Shown here in pieces: positions 1 through 10,838 of a DNA stretch of 64,000 bases. Made by a program: the position numbers and the translations under genes. The first letter of the stretch is position 1. Each line of letters starts with the position of its first letter. The DNA comes from Maniola hyperantus. Its lineage: Eukaryota; Arthropoda; Insecta; Lepidoptera; Nymphalidae. The notes beneath the pieces were generated by a model that was not told where the DNA came from, ran no database searches, and was given only the letters and a program-made list of their open reading frames with translations. The stretch is from NCBI RefSeq assembly GCF_902806685.2, contig NC_048556.1, positions 1,922,001 through 1,986,000 on the forward strand, read 5' to 3'.

Positions 1-2215
1 AGTTATCAACAGTGCTGTTGCATTTGTATTTGACTTATATGCGAATTGTTTAAAAACAGCACGTTTGTTGGTTGTTGCATTTGTAACGCTGCATGAGCAC
101 ACATCATGACCACTAAAACAGGGAAAAGTAGGATTTTATGCACTACTGTTTCAATAATTTAATAATTTAAAATTCTCAATATTTAACACTTTTGTTGCAT
201 TGATATCTCTAAATGAAATAAATAAAATTAATCAGAGCATTGCTAATTTCTTATTCATACACTTTATAACTACAAGAACAAAATGGAAATTAGTTTTTAA
301 CTTAATAAATAAAGGTTCAAAATTACTACAATTTTATTGCTAATCTGACATGATTTTTAACCGACTTCCAAAAAGGAGGTGGTTCTCAATTCGGCCCGTC
401 TTTTTTGTCATAATTTTCTTATTATAAGTACCTACTCTAAGTTTCCGCCCATGCAAAGTATGCAAGTTGAAGAACGCAAAATAGTATATACATAAAGTGT
501 TGTTGGTCAAGTTACGAGCAATTATTAGAAGACGTGTACATTTGATCGGGGGCACAGTTGCAATTTTGTTTTTGTTGCTGTCACGGTAGTTGCTTTATTA
601 TCACATGGAAGTCCTGGTTAACAACTGCTAGTTCAATTATTTAAATTCAATGCAGAGTTTATTTTTCTAAAGAGTTGCATGTCATTTAGAAAATTTATAG
701 ATAAGAGGATCAATTTTTTTTTTCGGCTACCTATGCTAAAATAAATATGAGTTCAAACAAATACCGTAACCGTACGTAAAAACAAATAGCTCTATTCTAT
801 GGGTATTAGATTAGATGTTTGTATTAGAATTGAATAAATCAGCGCCATGCCTGTAGGTAGAGACATTGAAAGGTACTTAGGTATTTTGCTTTTATGCTAA
901 TTTTAGTAGGTATCATTAGACCATTCCGGCCATTTTTAACAGACTTTAAAAAAAGGAGGAGGTTCTCAATTCGTCGGAATCTTTTTTTTTAAATTAATTG
1001 TTAAACTATCAAATAATTGAGTAAAAAAATTTCATTAGTTTGATAATGCTCTATTTTTTTTTGTTTGATAGCGATGACATTATTATTTGTTTGTTGTTAA
1101 GTAGGTGTATACCTATATTTTTATTTATTTTAAGTAATTTAGTAGGTAAATAATTACCTATTAAGGAAACGTAAATCTATCGATAGATACCTCCACATTC
1201 AAAACCTTTATACCTAAATCCCTCTAATCTCTAATATTTAAAAAAAAACTACTCAAATCCATTAAAAAAATTTGGAACCTACTTATTTACTTATCTACTT
1301 AATTTATTTTAAGTTGAGATATTATGATTAATTTATTTAACCTTTAAAAACATTTTCACGTTTTTTACCAAATTCTTTAAATAAGTACCTAGATAATAAC
1401 ACCGAGTAATAAGCACAGTTAACATAATTTATCTAGTTTTTGAATATTGATTTGCAAAATCGATTGCGTTTGACCTCGATTTTATCTTTGTTTTAAAAAT
1501 TATTGATCCGTCGAAAATTATCGCATCCGCCGGTAAAATAAGTTCATTGTATTAAATTGTTTAGTAGGTAATTTCATAAATTGATTTTGTTTTTTAACTC
1601 TACTGTGGCACCTTAATATTTTTTTTAAAAAGTATATTTTTTTTTATTTGGTCCAAGCCTCACGGAAATCCGTTGGTATTAAAAACCTCTTAATTCATAT
1701 GTATTAAAAGACTATTAGGTAGGTAGGTATTTGCGGAATGATCAAACCTAATAAGCAGAAAAAACTTCCAATAGGTAGGTAAGTTGGACTTAATCCGATT
1801 TTTTTGACTTTTAAGATGTTTTTCAGTAGGTACTTATTTGGGGATTGGCTTTTTATGGTTTTTTCATCTTGATGATTAAGAATTAGCATATTTTAAATTG
1901 GAAGAGTCAAATTATTTTAAAAAAAATGGTCCCTACGTAATTTTTAGCTGAAAACTACCTTGGTGCTTTTACCTTTACACTTTTATTGGTCTAAGAAACT
2001 TTTTTGGAAGATAACTTGAGCTCTAATTGGAATCTTAATGGAAGAAACTGGTTTGAAAACAAAAAAAAACTGAAATTTTCACAACACTGTCCATTCAGTC
2101 ATGTACAACACTAATTTCAGGTTCTATCACCAGAGGTCACTTTGAACTCAACCACCGATTTTCATTTTACAACACAAACCACTATCGTTTTTCACTTAAA
2201 CACTTCAGTTTTATA
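1..2215. other. AT-rich non-coding DNA
   Basis: No supported gene. Two truncated copies of a dispersed insect repeat are recognisable by AAAAAGGAGG(A/T)GGTTCTCAATTCG at about 354-412 and 936-993. The rest is A/T homopolymer-rich with scattered TAGGTAGGTACCTA words. Confidence 0.6.
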
Positions 2216-2279
2216 TTGTTTTTACTGTCAGTTTTTTTTTTAATTTTTGTTCACGTGTTTTTTGTGGGGGTTGCAAATG

Positions 2280-2425
2280 GTGATAACGCGCGGCGCATAC
2301 GCCAAGCGCCGGATACCTTCTGGCCGGGTTCCTACAAAGGCCTTAACAGAGATGGGCGGGGCTTAAACAGACCACGCCCATTCAACTCAACCCACCAATC
2401 GAAACCCCCCCGGCGTCATCAAAGC
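2280..2425. promoter_or_regulatory. CpG-rich, GC-box-containing patch
   Basis: A sharply GC-rich island in AT-rich DNA, with CGCGCGGCGCATACGC, GATGGGCGGGGC (2350-2362) and CCACGCCC on the other side. A 109-codon ORF (2216-2545) with a hydrophobic N-terminus spans it but has no recognisable domain. It may be a promoter or a first-exon region, or a repeat fragment. Confidence 0.3.
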
Positions 2426-2748
2426 GCAGTCTGGGACGTACTTTGCGTTTTTATTTTCAGTACACTTCGATTTCTTTTGCGCTTTTTTTTTCTTATTGAA
2501 AGTAAATTGTATCGCGTCTATTCGGCTTCCGAAATGCCAGTGTAGACATGGGAGAAAATATTATTGCGTTTTATTTAATAAAACTTTTGCGTTGTTTTAT
2601 ATTGTGTTGTTTTTAAGGAGCATTGATTTTACGTTTCAATAGTAGGGGTTTTAGTAGGAACTTTAAAAAGGTTACCTACCTAGTGTCGACCTACTTAAAG
2701 CAGTTATTTTAATGAAAGTATCAACAGTTATAAAATTACGTGACAGGT

Positions 2749-2916
2749 TGAGATGGCAATCGAGGCGTTCCCCCGCCTCATACCCCGATTGCCATATCAA
2801 CAGAATTAGTCTGTTGAACCACACTAAGCTGACAGTCTAAATCTATTGCTATCCTTTTTCGCAGGGAACATTATGAAAGAGATAGCAATACCTTTGCAAT
2901 GTGTCATTTAGGCGAG
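2749..2916. repeat. Fold-back and M-TCT MITE fragments
   Basis: GATGGCAATCG...CGATTGCCAT (2753-2797) forms a stem enclosing a second stem GAGGCG...CGCCTC. Next to it, GTCTAAATCTATTGCTATCC...GATAGCAATA matches the MITE at 8518. The phrase GCGACAGGTTGAGATGGCAAT recurs at 5580. Confidence 0.6.
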
Positions 2917-3587
2917 TTCAGAAGTAGGATTTTATAAAACATTTGCCACAGTGACAGTCATTTTGATTGATGAAATAAAGTCTAACGTTATGCCTAATAC
3001 CTAAACTGTTTATTATAATATGTACCTAGGTATATAAGTTACAAAAGTTATACAAAAGTTACTTTTAATTTAGATACTTACCTATAAAAAAATATTTCTT
3101 TGTGGGCATACCGCGACCGTTGGCTTCCTATTAAATAGTTTCAAAATATAAAAAAAAGTTAAAGTACCATATTTATTTACGCATTTAGGTAGAGGTACAT
3201 AACCCACTTACTATCTTTTTGTAGATAGATACATAAGTAGGTACCTATGTACATAATATTCTTCTCTCTCACTGCCAAGGACGACTGGTCGAAATCTCTT
3301 AGGTAGGATAGAGAAAAGAGCTTCCCTTCCCTATCTACCTACTTATAATTTTTTGAAAGGATTAAAAAAACACTTATTTTTCCAGTTTTCAGTTGGTAGG
3401 TACCTAGGTACCTATCTAAGTAATCAATCATGACATTAAACGTGATTGAACTAGGTAGGTATTCAAAGACAAAATAATCTAATTCTGCAGTCTGCAGTCT
3501 CACGTTTCTGATTTTTTTCGAAACTATTCGAAAACTTTAAAACCAAAAAGGAAAATAGTTGCGTCATATACTTAATAGGTATACTTT

Positions 3588-3710
3588 TAACTATACCCAT
3601 GCAAAAATTCACGTGTATCCGTTGCGTGATTGAAGGACAAACCAACAAACCAATAAACCAACAAACAAACACACTTTCGCGTTTATAATATGGGTAGGTA
3701 CTTACTGATT
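3588..3710 (+). repeat. Family A3 fragment
   Basis: TATACCCATGCAAAAATTCACG, GTGATTGAAGGACAAACCAAC and CACTTTCGCGTTTATAATATGGG match the A3 3' end. The stretch 2917-3587 before it shows nothing recognisable beyond TAGGTA-rich words. Confidence 0.8.
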
Positions 3711-3789
3711 TGTAAAATAGGTAGGTATAGTTACCTAAACGTAATTTTTTTAGTGACAAAAAATAAAATAAAAAAGCGTCTGCCCTAAA

Positions 3790-3895
3790 TACGTCCCCCG
3801 TGAATAGAGGTGACGTCACAATATGGCCGTCCCGTGAGGGAGAGTTTTCGCATTTTCCCCTCAGCCGTCGGGCGGCACGGACGGACAATGTAAAA
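3790..3895. promoter_or_regulatory. GC-rich patch with CRE-like palindrome
   Basis: GTGACGTCAC (about 3809-3818), followed by GGCCGTCCCGTGAGGG and CCGTCGGGCGGCACGG. The base composition is unlike the flanks. Possible regulatory DNA; no associated gene is visible. Confidence 0.3.
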
Positions 3896-4007
3896 ACGCG
3901 TCCTTCATTATAATTAGACAGGAAAATTATATTATGTGGGTTAATATTAATGGATAATTATTAAGATATTTACCTAACGTTCTTTTATAATATACTTACT
4001 TAACTAG

Positions 4008-4141
4008 GGGTTGAATTTTCAAAAATCCTTTCTCAGTTGACGCCTACGTCATAATAGCTATCTGTACCCATGCCAAATTTCAGCAAGATCCGTCCATTAG
4101 TTTGAGCTGAGTTTGATAGACCAGTCAGTCAGTCAGTTACC
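4008..4141 (+). repeat. Family A2 copy
   Basis: AGGGGTTGAATTTTCAAAAA, GCCTACGTCATAATAGCTAT, GATCCGTCCATTAGTTTGAGC and a CAGTCAGTCAG tail. Confidence 0.85.
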
Positions 4142-4142
4142 T

Positions 4143-4615
4143 AGACTAGCTGATGCCGGCAATTTCGTCCGTATGGATTTAGGTTTTTAAAAATCAGGAA
4201 GTGAACTATTGATTTTTCGGGATAAAAAGTAGTCTATGTCCATCACTGGGATGCAATCTATCTCTGTAGGTAGATACAGTGTTAATGATGCCAACAACTT
4301 CGGCTAGGTATGTGGATTAAGATTTTTAAAAATCCCATAGAACCTAACTTTTGTACCTATCTACCTAAGTCCTTGAGACCGAAAAAACTTCATTATACCT
4401 GTAGTTTTGAGTGACAGAGACAACACTCTACAAAGACGAAATGTCATTCTAAAGGCCGATGTACATTACACTGTGCTGTAAGTCTTTCCCCGGGAAGAAA
4501 GCTATCTGAATAAAAAGGTAGCAAATTTTGTAAAAATCGGTTAAACTGGATGGGCCGTGAAAAGGTAACAGAGATACATAAAGACATATTATACATTTGC
4601 ATTTAGAATTCATAG
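4143..4615 (+). repeat. Family A1 copies with a MITE scrap between
   Basis: CTAGCTGATGCCGGCAATTT... and a second degraded A1 ending GGATGGGCCGTGAAAAGG. Between them, AGTGACAGAGACAACACTCTACAAAG...GGCCGATGTACATTAC (4412-4475) belongs to the MITE family of 7498-7719. Confidence 0.7.
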
Positions 4616-4687
4616 AAGATAGGTACCTACTATTAGAAGATAGGTATCTACTATCTACTATTACCTACCTAAGTAGGTACCTATGGG

Positions 4688-4855
4688 TACGGCGAAACTC
4701 AAGTAGCTCATGTTGGGGTCCCAAACGACGGGGGAAAGCGCAGCGTTCCAAGACCTCTCCACCCTCGTGAACGTGGCGTGTGGAAGTCCCTACAAGACAC
4801 CTATGTCCAGCAGTGGACGTCTATCGGTTGATGAAGATGACAGATAGATATAGTC
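4688..4855 (+). mobile_element. RTE-type LINE 3' fragment
   Basis: GTTGGGGTCCCAAACGACG, GTGGCGTGTGGAAGTCCCTAC, ACCTATGTCCAGCAGTGGACG and TCTATCGGTTGATGA match the 3' end of the RTE copy at 60366. The reading frame is broken. Confidence 0.8.
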
Positions 4856-4904
4856 AACGATATGTAGGTAACTAATGGATATACCTATCTAAGGAAAATA
4901 TCAA

Positions 4905-5105
4905 CACACAAGCGGAGCGGGGCGCGGGCGTAGTCGACAATAAACGGTTTGATTTATACGACACCGCCACCCGCCTGTGACATCGCCACGTAAATCATAA
5001 AGGAATTGCCGAAAATCACGCGTCCACGAATATCTACTCTGATTATAGTTCTGGTGCACGTTACAAGCGGAAGCGGTAACGTGAAAAGAGGCTTAATCAG
5101 GACAA
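4905..5105. other. GC-rich unique segment
   Basis: AAGCGGAGCGGGGCGCGGGCG opens a 200-bp non-repetitive, CpG-containing stretch with no ORF over 60 codons. It could be regulatory or conserved non-coding. Confidence 0.25.
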
Positions 5106-5139
5106 AGTTTTGAAAATACGCAATGTAATATTTTCCTCC

Positions 5140-5330
5140 GTAATCCGATGGGCTATGTTGATTACTCTGGTTCTCCTATAGATCTCCTCATTTCTGAGTT
5201 GATCACATAGATAAACTCCAAGCATAGCTCACTCTCCATCACCCGCAGAGTGACTCTGAGCTTTGTTATGAGGCAGCTCTTTTTGTCAGCAACCATGTAT
5301 CTGATGTGGGGTGACCTTCCAACATCAATG
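5140..5330 (-). mobile_element. RTE-type LINE fragment, minus strand
   Basis: On the complement, GGTGATGGAGAGTGAGCTAT, GCTTGGAGTTTATCTATGTG and TCAGAAATGAGGAGATC correspond to the C-terminal coding part of the copy at 60366-60599. Confidence 0.8.
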
Positions 5331-5348
5331 GTCTGATCCATTATATCT

Positions 5349-5497
5349 ATTGACCGTTCACTATAACTTGATGCCTGACGTCATGTTGGCATGATTGCTA
5401 TGTTTGCTTTATTCCTTAGAACTTAGAGTTTATTATTGTGTGATTTGCAATGGTGCCAACAAAACGTCAGACGTCAAGTTATAGTGAACGGTCAATA
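5349..5497. mobile_element. Mariner/Tc1-like MITE with TA flanks
   Basis: Left end TTGACCGTTCACTATAACTT; the right end is its inverse AAGTTATAGTGAACGGTCAA. Both are flanked by TA, and the arms extend with CTGACGT...ACGTCAG and TTGGCA. About 148 bp, non-coding. Confidence 0.75.
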
Positions 5498-6749
5498 CTT
5501 ATGTTATTACCAGTGATGACATACTAATAATATTATGGACCAAAGTCTTCGACGACTATTAGATTTTTCAGCTACAGTGCGCGACAGGTTGAGATGGCAA
5601 TGAGGGTGGAACTTCCCGTATTATATACTACCTATAAAATTTAGATGTACTCAAAATCAGTATCATTATCTTGTTAGGTTGTAATAATAATAATAATAAA
5701 TAAATAATTTTTATTTCAGGCAATGAAAATACAACCCATAACAATATACACAGTATGAAGCGGATTAAATTAATATTAAAATTGAATAGAATAGAATATA
5801 AATGAAGAGAAAAATCTTGCTGAAATTATTTGGTCTCTTCAAACCTACTGTTATAAAATTATTTATATCTAGGTAAACTTTTAAACAAAATTGTAATCCT
5901 ATTTGGCCTCCTATAAAACTACATTATCTGTAACGCTGCTGAGAACAAATAAATAAAATTTAAAAATTTAAAAACTTTTTCGTTTAACTTTTTATGACTT
6001 GTACCACATAAGCATGTACCTAGTAGGTTTTTTAAAGGTATACAAGTGTTCATAAAAAGTGTTTTATTTTGTTTTACGGTTTAAATGTCGCATAATTATT
6101 ATTGTTACTTACTTAGTTAGCGTACACAAGTCACATCTCAAGGCAAAATGTAATTAACAAAGAAGTTTAAATATTGGCTTTTACTATTGTTATAGCTCAC
6201 GTTCGCCTTTTTAATTTTAACCCTTCTGTTTCAAGGGTAAAATAAAATAATGTGAAAAAATTGGCAGTCAGCGGGACTGCCGACAGACGCAGAGGTGAAA
6301 ACTTAGAAGTTAGAAATATGAAACGACAGTTTTGGATTTTCAAATTAATTGTAGTGTCAAAAATTAAAATTTTATAATTGGGTAGATAACATTAGTTTAG
6401 TTTTTACATCAACAAACACCATTTTTATAAAAGTACAATAAAATAGTGATAAAAACAATTGTGAAAAAAATTGTGATAAAAACAGTAAAGTAACGACATC
6501 TATTGGCCCACGTTTGAACTATGGTTCCTTTAGGGGTGGCAGAGGTACGTTGCATTGCAACGCTTTGGTAACTATCGTAAGTAGGAAAAAAACTAAAAAA
6601 AATAACCTAGGTTACAAAAAGGTTTACAGGAAGGACCTACCTTCAAGTTTTTAAGTAAATACAATAACTTGAAGAGTTTTTCTGGTTTAGTTTAAGTAGG
6701 TAGGTACTTAGGTAACTACCTATTTTAAAACTATTAGACTGGTTTTATT
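5498..6749. other. AT-rich non-coding; possible LINE tail
   Basis: 5675-5880 looks like the reversed 3' end of a LINE (AATAATAATAATAAATAAATAATTTTTATTTCAGGCAATG in short pieces). A small hairpin GGCAGTCAGCGGGACTGCC sits at 6264-6282. No gene seen. Confidence 0.4.
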
Positions 6750-6950
6750 ACAAACTCGATGATGCCCGCGACTTCGGGTCTTTTTTAAATCCCGTGGGAA
6801 CTCTTTAATTTTCCGGGATAAAAAATAGCCTATGTCCTTTCCCGGGACATAAGCTAATTCTGTACCAAATTTCATCAAAATCGGTTGAACGGTTAGACCG
6901 TGAAATCTAGCAGACAGACAGACACACTTTCGCGTTTTATAATACTTATT
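6750..6950 (+). repeat. Family A1 copy
   Basis: GATGATGCCCGCGACTTCGG, CCCGTGGGAACTCTTTAATT, CAAAATCGGTTGAACGGTTAG and ACACTTTCGCGTTTTATAAT. Confidence 0.9.
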
Positions 6951-7497
6951 AAGTAATGGAAGTATGGATGGATTTATGTGCGCAATAAATAAAGTTACTT
7001 AGTTACAAAATTATTTTTATTCGATAATATAAAAAATGGCGTCCAATTCGAATCCAATTCCAAAAAAAAGACTTCCCCGAAATTGTCTTCAAAATACCGC
7101 AACTCCAAATGCGAACATATGCCACGAATTTTCTCGATAATCGCCGGCTAATTCGATACGATTCGAATTTTAATCGAGAATTCGTCCAAACTTTTTTTAA
7201 TTTTTTTTAACGCAAAGACCGGCGCCGCCGAGAACTGTCAATCAAACTGGTGCATATTATTATTAGGGGTATTGTAATCACAAGTCGAAATTTTCGACAG
7301 GTCCGCTTTGGAGATCCGCAGGGAGTGTGAAAAATGCATCATATCTTGCTTATGTTATAAATTGAATTTGTTGACAAAGTTTATTAGAAGCAGCTTTCTT
7401 TTATTAAGACCTTGCCCAAAACTTTTGACTGGATCTCATTATAATTTGACGTTTCTACGAATGCTCATTTCTAATTTTCGTAAGTAAGTAGGTACAG
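6951..7497. other. Non-coding; holds a family H repeat
   Basis: 7384-7475 (CAGCTTTCTTTTATTAAGAC...CGAATGCTCATTTC) recurs diverged at 13363-13460. 7070-7190 is rich in TTCGAAT/ATTCGAA words. No gene seen. Confidence 0.5.
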
Positions 7498-7719
7498 TAC
7501 GCGGCCGAAAGTAATATACATCGACCTTTAGAAGGAAATAGCAAATTTGTAGAGCACTGTCTCTGTCATTGACACCGTCAAAACGTCATATAGGTAAGTA
7601 TGAGCAGAGATAATTTATTACAAGTAATAAATTATCTCTGGTATGAGTGACAGAGACAACGCTCTACAAAGCCGAAATGTCTTTCTAAAGGTCGATGTAC
7701 ATTACTTTCGGCCGCGTAC
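7498..7719. mobile_element. MITE with about 40-bp inverted ends
   Basis: GTACGCGGCCGAAAGTAATA and CATCGACCTTTAGAA at the left reappear inverted at the right. The inner arms TGTCTCTGTCATTGACA...AGTGACAGAGACA and AGAGATAATTTATTAC...AATAAATTATCTCT also pair. TA occurs at both ends. Relatives lie at 4412, 9990, 19988 and 63966. Confidence 0.85.
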
Positions 7720-7740
7720 CTTTTGACATGACAGTTGATT

Positions 7741-7789
7741 CAGAGAAGTCATTGCAGTAAATTAAATTTTACTGCAATGACTTCTCTTT
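7741..7789. repeat. Perfect palindrome
   Basis: AGAGAAGTCATTGCAGTAAA and its exact inverse are separated by about 6 nt. A compact hairpin, possibly a MITE core. Confidence 0.85.
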
Positions 7790-7835
7790 CCGGAGACGGG
7801 ACGATTGTCTCCTCATAACTGATTATCATCATAAT

Positions 7836-8045
7836 CATCACCGGCTCACTACTGAGCACGGGTCTCCTCTCAGAGAATGAGAAGGGTTTGGCTATAGTCT
7901 ACCACGCCGGTCAAGTGCGGATTGGTAGACCTCACACGCCTTTGAGAACATTTGGAGGACACTCTGGCATGCTTCTCACTCTGAGAGGAGACCGGTGCTC
8001 TGCAGTGAGCCGGCAATGGGCTGATCATGATGATGATAATGATCT
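7836..8045 (-). repeat. Rearranged SINE-Arg with fold-back ends
   Basis: The left part is a minus-strand SINE-Arg body (CCGGCTCACTACTGAGCACG...GGATTGGTAGACCTCACACG). It is followed by an inverted repeat of its own start (CTCTGAGAGGAGACC...GTGAGCCGG) and a GATGATGAT tail. Confidence 0.75.
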
Positions 8046-8056
8046 GTAGGTCGATT

Positions 8057-8228
8057 TATTAAAAACTGCATCAATCATTATTACAATCGCAATTGTTGTG
8101 CTTGGCTCAATTTATGGTATTCTTGTCGCAACAATGAATTGTAGCCAATAGTGAGCGAGCGTCAACCAATCAGAGGTGATTGCGATCGTGACATTATTAC
8201 TGTCATTCTACCGCAATCGCGCAGCTGG
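8057..8228. mobile_element. MITE, CAATCGCAATTG family
   Basis: TGCATCAATCATTATTACAATCGC...CAACCAATCAGAGGTGATTGCGATCGTGACATT. Relatives lie at 14760-14935 and 62692-62850. Part of the body is an imperfect inverted repeat. Confidence 0.6.
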
Positions 8229-8517
8229 TATGTAAACATGCGGAACACTCATCACAAAGCACCGATTCGGACTTGAAAATATACCCTAATTGCGTTGTGT
8301 CTTGCGGCTGTAATTGTCCGGGCTAGGAGGGAGGTAAAAAACGCACTTATACGCTGGCCTTTAACATTTTTTTGTTGAATTTGGATTTATCCCTAATCTT
8401 CTATTGACACCGTAATAAGGCCAAAATATTGTACTATATAATAATATCTACTTATATCGGGACCCGTGGAGACTTCTATGCAAAAAGTATTTTTAAATTG
8501 TATATTGGCCGATTCCC

Positions 8518-8663
8518 TTGTACACAATCTCTAAACTAAACTAAATTAACAGGTTTAAATCTAGTGCTATCCTTTTCTGCAAGCAACTTTATGAAAGGGA
8601 TAGCAATAGATTTAGACGTGCCATTTTAGTTTAGTTTAGAGATTGTGTACAACGGAATTAGCC
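8518..8663. mobile_element. M-TCT fold-back MITE
   Basis: GGCCGATTCCCTTGTACACAAT and CTCTAAACTAAACTAAA pair with the right end (TTTAGTTTAGTTTAGAGATTGTGTAC...GGAATTAGCC). The inner arms around AGTGCTATCC/GGATAGCA also pair. A second copy lies at 46582-46722. Confidence 0.85.
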
Positions 8664-8695
8664 ACTACTTAGTTGATTTTTAAGGTTTTATATTA

Positions 8696-8945
8696 TACTA
8701 TAGATGATGCCTGCGACTTCATCCGCGTGGATTTAGGGTTTTAAAAATCCCTTGGGAACTCTTTAATTTTCCAGGATCAAAAGTAGCCTATGTCCTTCAC
8801 CGGGATGCAAGCTATCTCTATACCGAATTTCATCAAAATCGGTTTAACGGATGAGCCGTGAAAAGCTAGCAGACAGACAGACAGATGGACAGACAGACAG
8901 ACACACTTTTGCATTGATAATATTAAGTAGGTATTATATGGGTGA
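8696..8945 (+). repeat. Family A1 copy with ACAG microsatellite
   Basis: GATGATGCCTGCGACTTCAT, ACCGAATTTCATCAAAATCGG and a stretched GACAGACAGACAGATGGACAG segment before ACACTTTTGCATTGATAATA. Confidence 0.9.
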
Positions 8946-9092
8946 TCAAAGTTAAAAATTAATGTTATTAAAAAATCTATCTTAACATTAATAATTTGTA
9001 TTTAGGTAGGTAAATATACATACCATATAACTTACTATAACTTCTGCCTATTATAAGTTAGGTACCCTAAAAAAACAAGTACAAAAAGAAGG

Positions 9093-9290
9093 ATTTAGAT
9101 CGCAGTCCACCACGCTGACCAAGTGCGGATTGGCAGACTTCACACACCTTTGAAAACATTATGGAGAACTCTCAGGCATGCAAGTTTCCTCACGATGTTT
9201 TCCTTCAAAAGCAAGTGATATTTAATTACTTAAAACGCACATAACTCCGAGAAATTTCAGGTTTCCTTATGTTTCCGTTCGGAGTCAAAA
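9093..9290 (-). repeat. SINE-Arg, 3' part
   Basis: AGTCCACCACGCTGACCAAG, GGAGAACTCTCAGGCATGCA, TCACGATGTTTTCCTTCAAA and AAAACGCACATAACTCCGAG. The tRNA-like head is missing. Confidence 0.85.
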
Positions 9291-9489
9291 GCTAACTTGG
9301 TATGGAATAAAAATGTAATGAATATCGACTCTATGGTTTTCGATGGAATCCCAAGCAGCCACCGGACGGATTTGGTTCCGTGAAACTAATCAGACTAAAT
9401 AAGTAAATTGACCCAACGACACGCAACCCACTGAATATATGAATAACAACATTTTTATGACTAACTTAAACCTGCTGTTCCGTTCCTTT

Positions 9490-9655
9490 TAATAGTCTCA
9501 AAGGAGTGGACTGAAAACCGAAAGGTCGGCGGTTCAAACCCCGTCCGTTGCACTATTATCGTACCTACTCCTAGCACAAGCTTGACTCTTAGTTGGAGAG
9601 GAAAGAATATTAGGTAGTCATTTAAGATGGCTTATAATATCCGTTAAAAAAAAGA
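9490..9655 (+). repeat. SINE-Phe copy
   Basis: GGAGTGGACTGAAAACCGAA, GGTTCAAACCCCGTCCGTTG, TCGTACCTACTCCTAGCACA and an A-rich tail. The A-box part is degraded. Confidence 0.85.
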
Positions 9656-9671
9656 AAAAAAGTTTTTTTTT

Positions 9672-9965
9672 GTTTAGCTATTATAGAATAGAATTTATTT
9701 TATTCAAGTAGACTTATTGCGAGTGCTTCTGAATCGTTAACTAGTTTAATTTACCACTGGTTCGGAATGCCGTTCCTACCGAGAAGAACCAGCAAGAAAC
9801 TCGGCGGTTGCTCTTTTCAAGTGATCAATTTACAATATTATTATACCATACTGTACAAGCAATTGCAGCCCCGTGCATTGCTGGAGCGAGTCAAAACCAA
9901 GCTTTCTTATCATTTACATAGTCTTCCACTGTATAATATGCTTTTTATAGTTAGGCACGTAAGTG
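9672..9965 (-). mobile_element. LINE-T 3' end
   Basis: CCACTGGTTCGGAATGCCGT, CGAGAAGAACCAGCAAGAAA and CCGTGCATTGCTGGAGCGAG are the reverse of 14240-14535. The LINE tail appears as GAATAGAATTTATTTTATTC at the left end. A 73-codon ORF across it is incidental. Confidence 0.75.
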
Positions 9966-9989
9966 TATTAGCTAGATACAGTAAGTAAG

Positions 9990-10145
9990 GTAGGGCAGAA
10001 AATATTGTGCATCGACCTTTAAAAATAGATAGTGGTCTTGTAAAGAGTTGTCAGGCATGTGGGTTTTGCGTGCCCGGGATTGAACCCCCGATCCCCCGAA
10101 TACGAGACCGACGACTGAACCGACAGGCCATCACTGCTTATTTCG
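9990..10145. repeat. MITE scrap and SINE-Arg head fragment
   Basis: 9997-10050 resembles the MITE of 7498. 10064-10142 is a minus-strand tRNA-like head (GCGTGCCCGGGATTGAACCC...ACGACTGAACCGACAGGCC). Confidence 0.6.
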
Positions 10146-10237
10146 TGTGATTAAGCCGTTTCTTACCTTTCTTTAGCTAGAAAACCTGCAAAAGATCTTT
10201 AACTTCGGTTACAACTTGTCTAACCAACAATGTAAGT

Positions 10238-10838
10238 ATAAAAAGTCGGCCAAGCGAGTCGGACTCGCACATGAAGGGTTCCGTACCATCGTACAAGAAA
10301 TAACACTTTTTCTATAGAGCAATATGGTCAACCTATCGCCGGCTCACTGCAGAGCACGGGTCTCCTCTCAGAGTGAGAAGGGTTTTGACTACCACGCTGG
10401 CCATGTGCGGATTGGTAGACTTCACACACCTTTGAGAACATTATGGAGAATTCTCAGTCATGCAGGTTTCCTCACAATGTCCTCCTTCACCGTTAAAGCA
10501 AGTGATATTTAATTATTTAAAACGCACATGACTCCAAAAAGTAAGAGGTGTGTGCCCGGGATCGAACCCCCGACCTCCGATTAGAAAACGGACGTCTTAA
10601 CCGCTACGCTATCACAGCTTTAACACTTCAATTTTTATTGATTTCATTTTGAAATTCTTATTATTTGTTGTTATACCTAGCCGGCAATAGAAATACACAC
10701 ATTCAGTGACAATTTCAACTCTCTACCTTTTACGGTTCACGAGATACAGGCGAGCCCACTGACAAACAGACGGACAAACGGACAGTTAGTACCTAATAGG
10801 ATCCCGTCGGCACCCTTCGGGGTACGGAACCCTAAAAA
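10238..10838 (+). repeat. Family B variant split by a SINE-Arg
   Basis: It starts GTCGGCCAAGCGAGTCGGACTC...GGGTTCCGTACC, is interrupted at about 10322-10620, resumes TATTTGTTGTTATACCTAGC and ends GGGGTACGGAACCCTAAAAA. Confidence 0.85.
10330..10620 (-). repeat. SINE-Arg, full length, nested in family B
   Basis: Minus strand, running from the tail side (CCGGCTCACTGCAGAGCACG) to the tRNA-like head (GTGCCCGGGATCGAACCCCC, CTCCGATTAGAAAACGGACG, TAACCGCTACGCTATCACAG). The head has A and B boxes; the loop CTTCTAA on the complement suggests tRNA-Arg(TCT) ancestry. Confidence 0.9.

Noticed and set aside
3463..3888. 141-aa minus-strand ORF as a gene
   Set aside because: It runs across a family A3 repeat and a GC-rich patch; the translation shows no domain and is low complexity in places.
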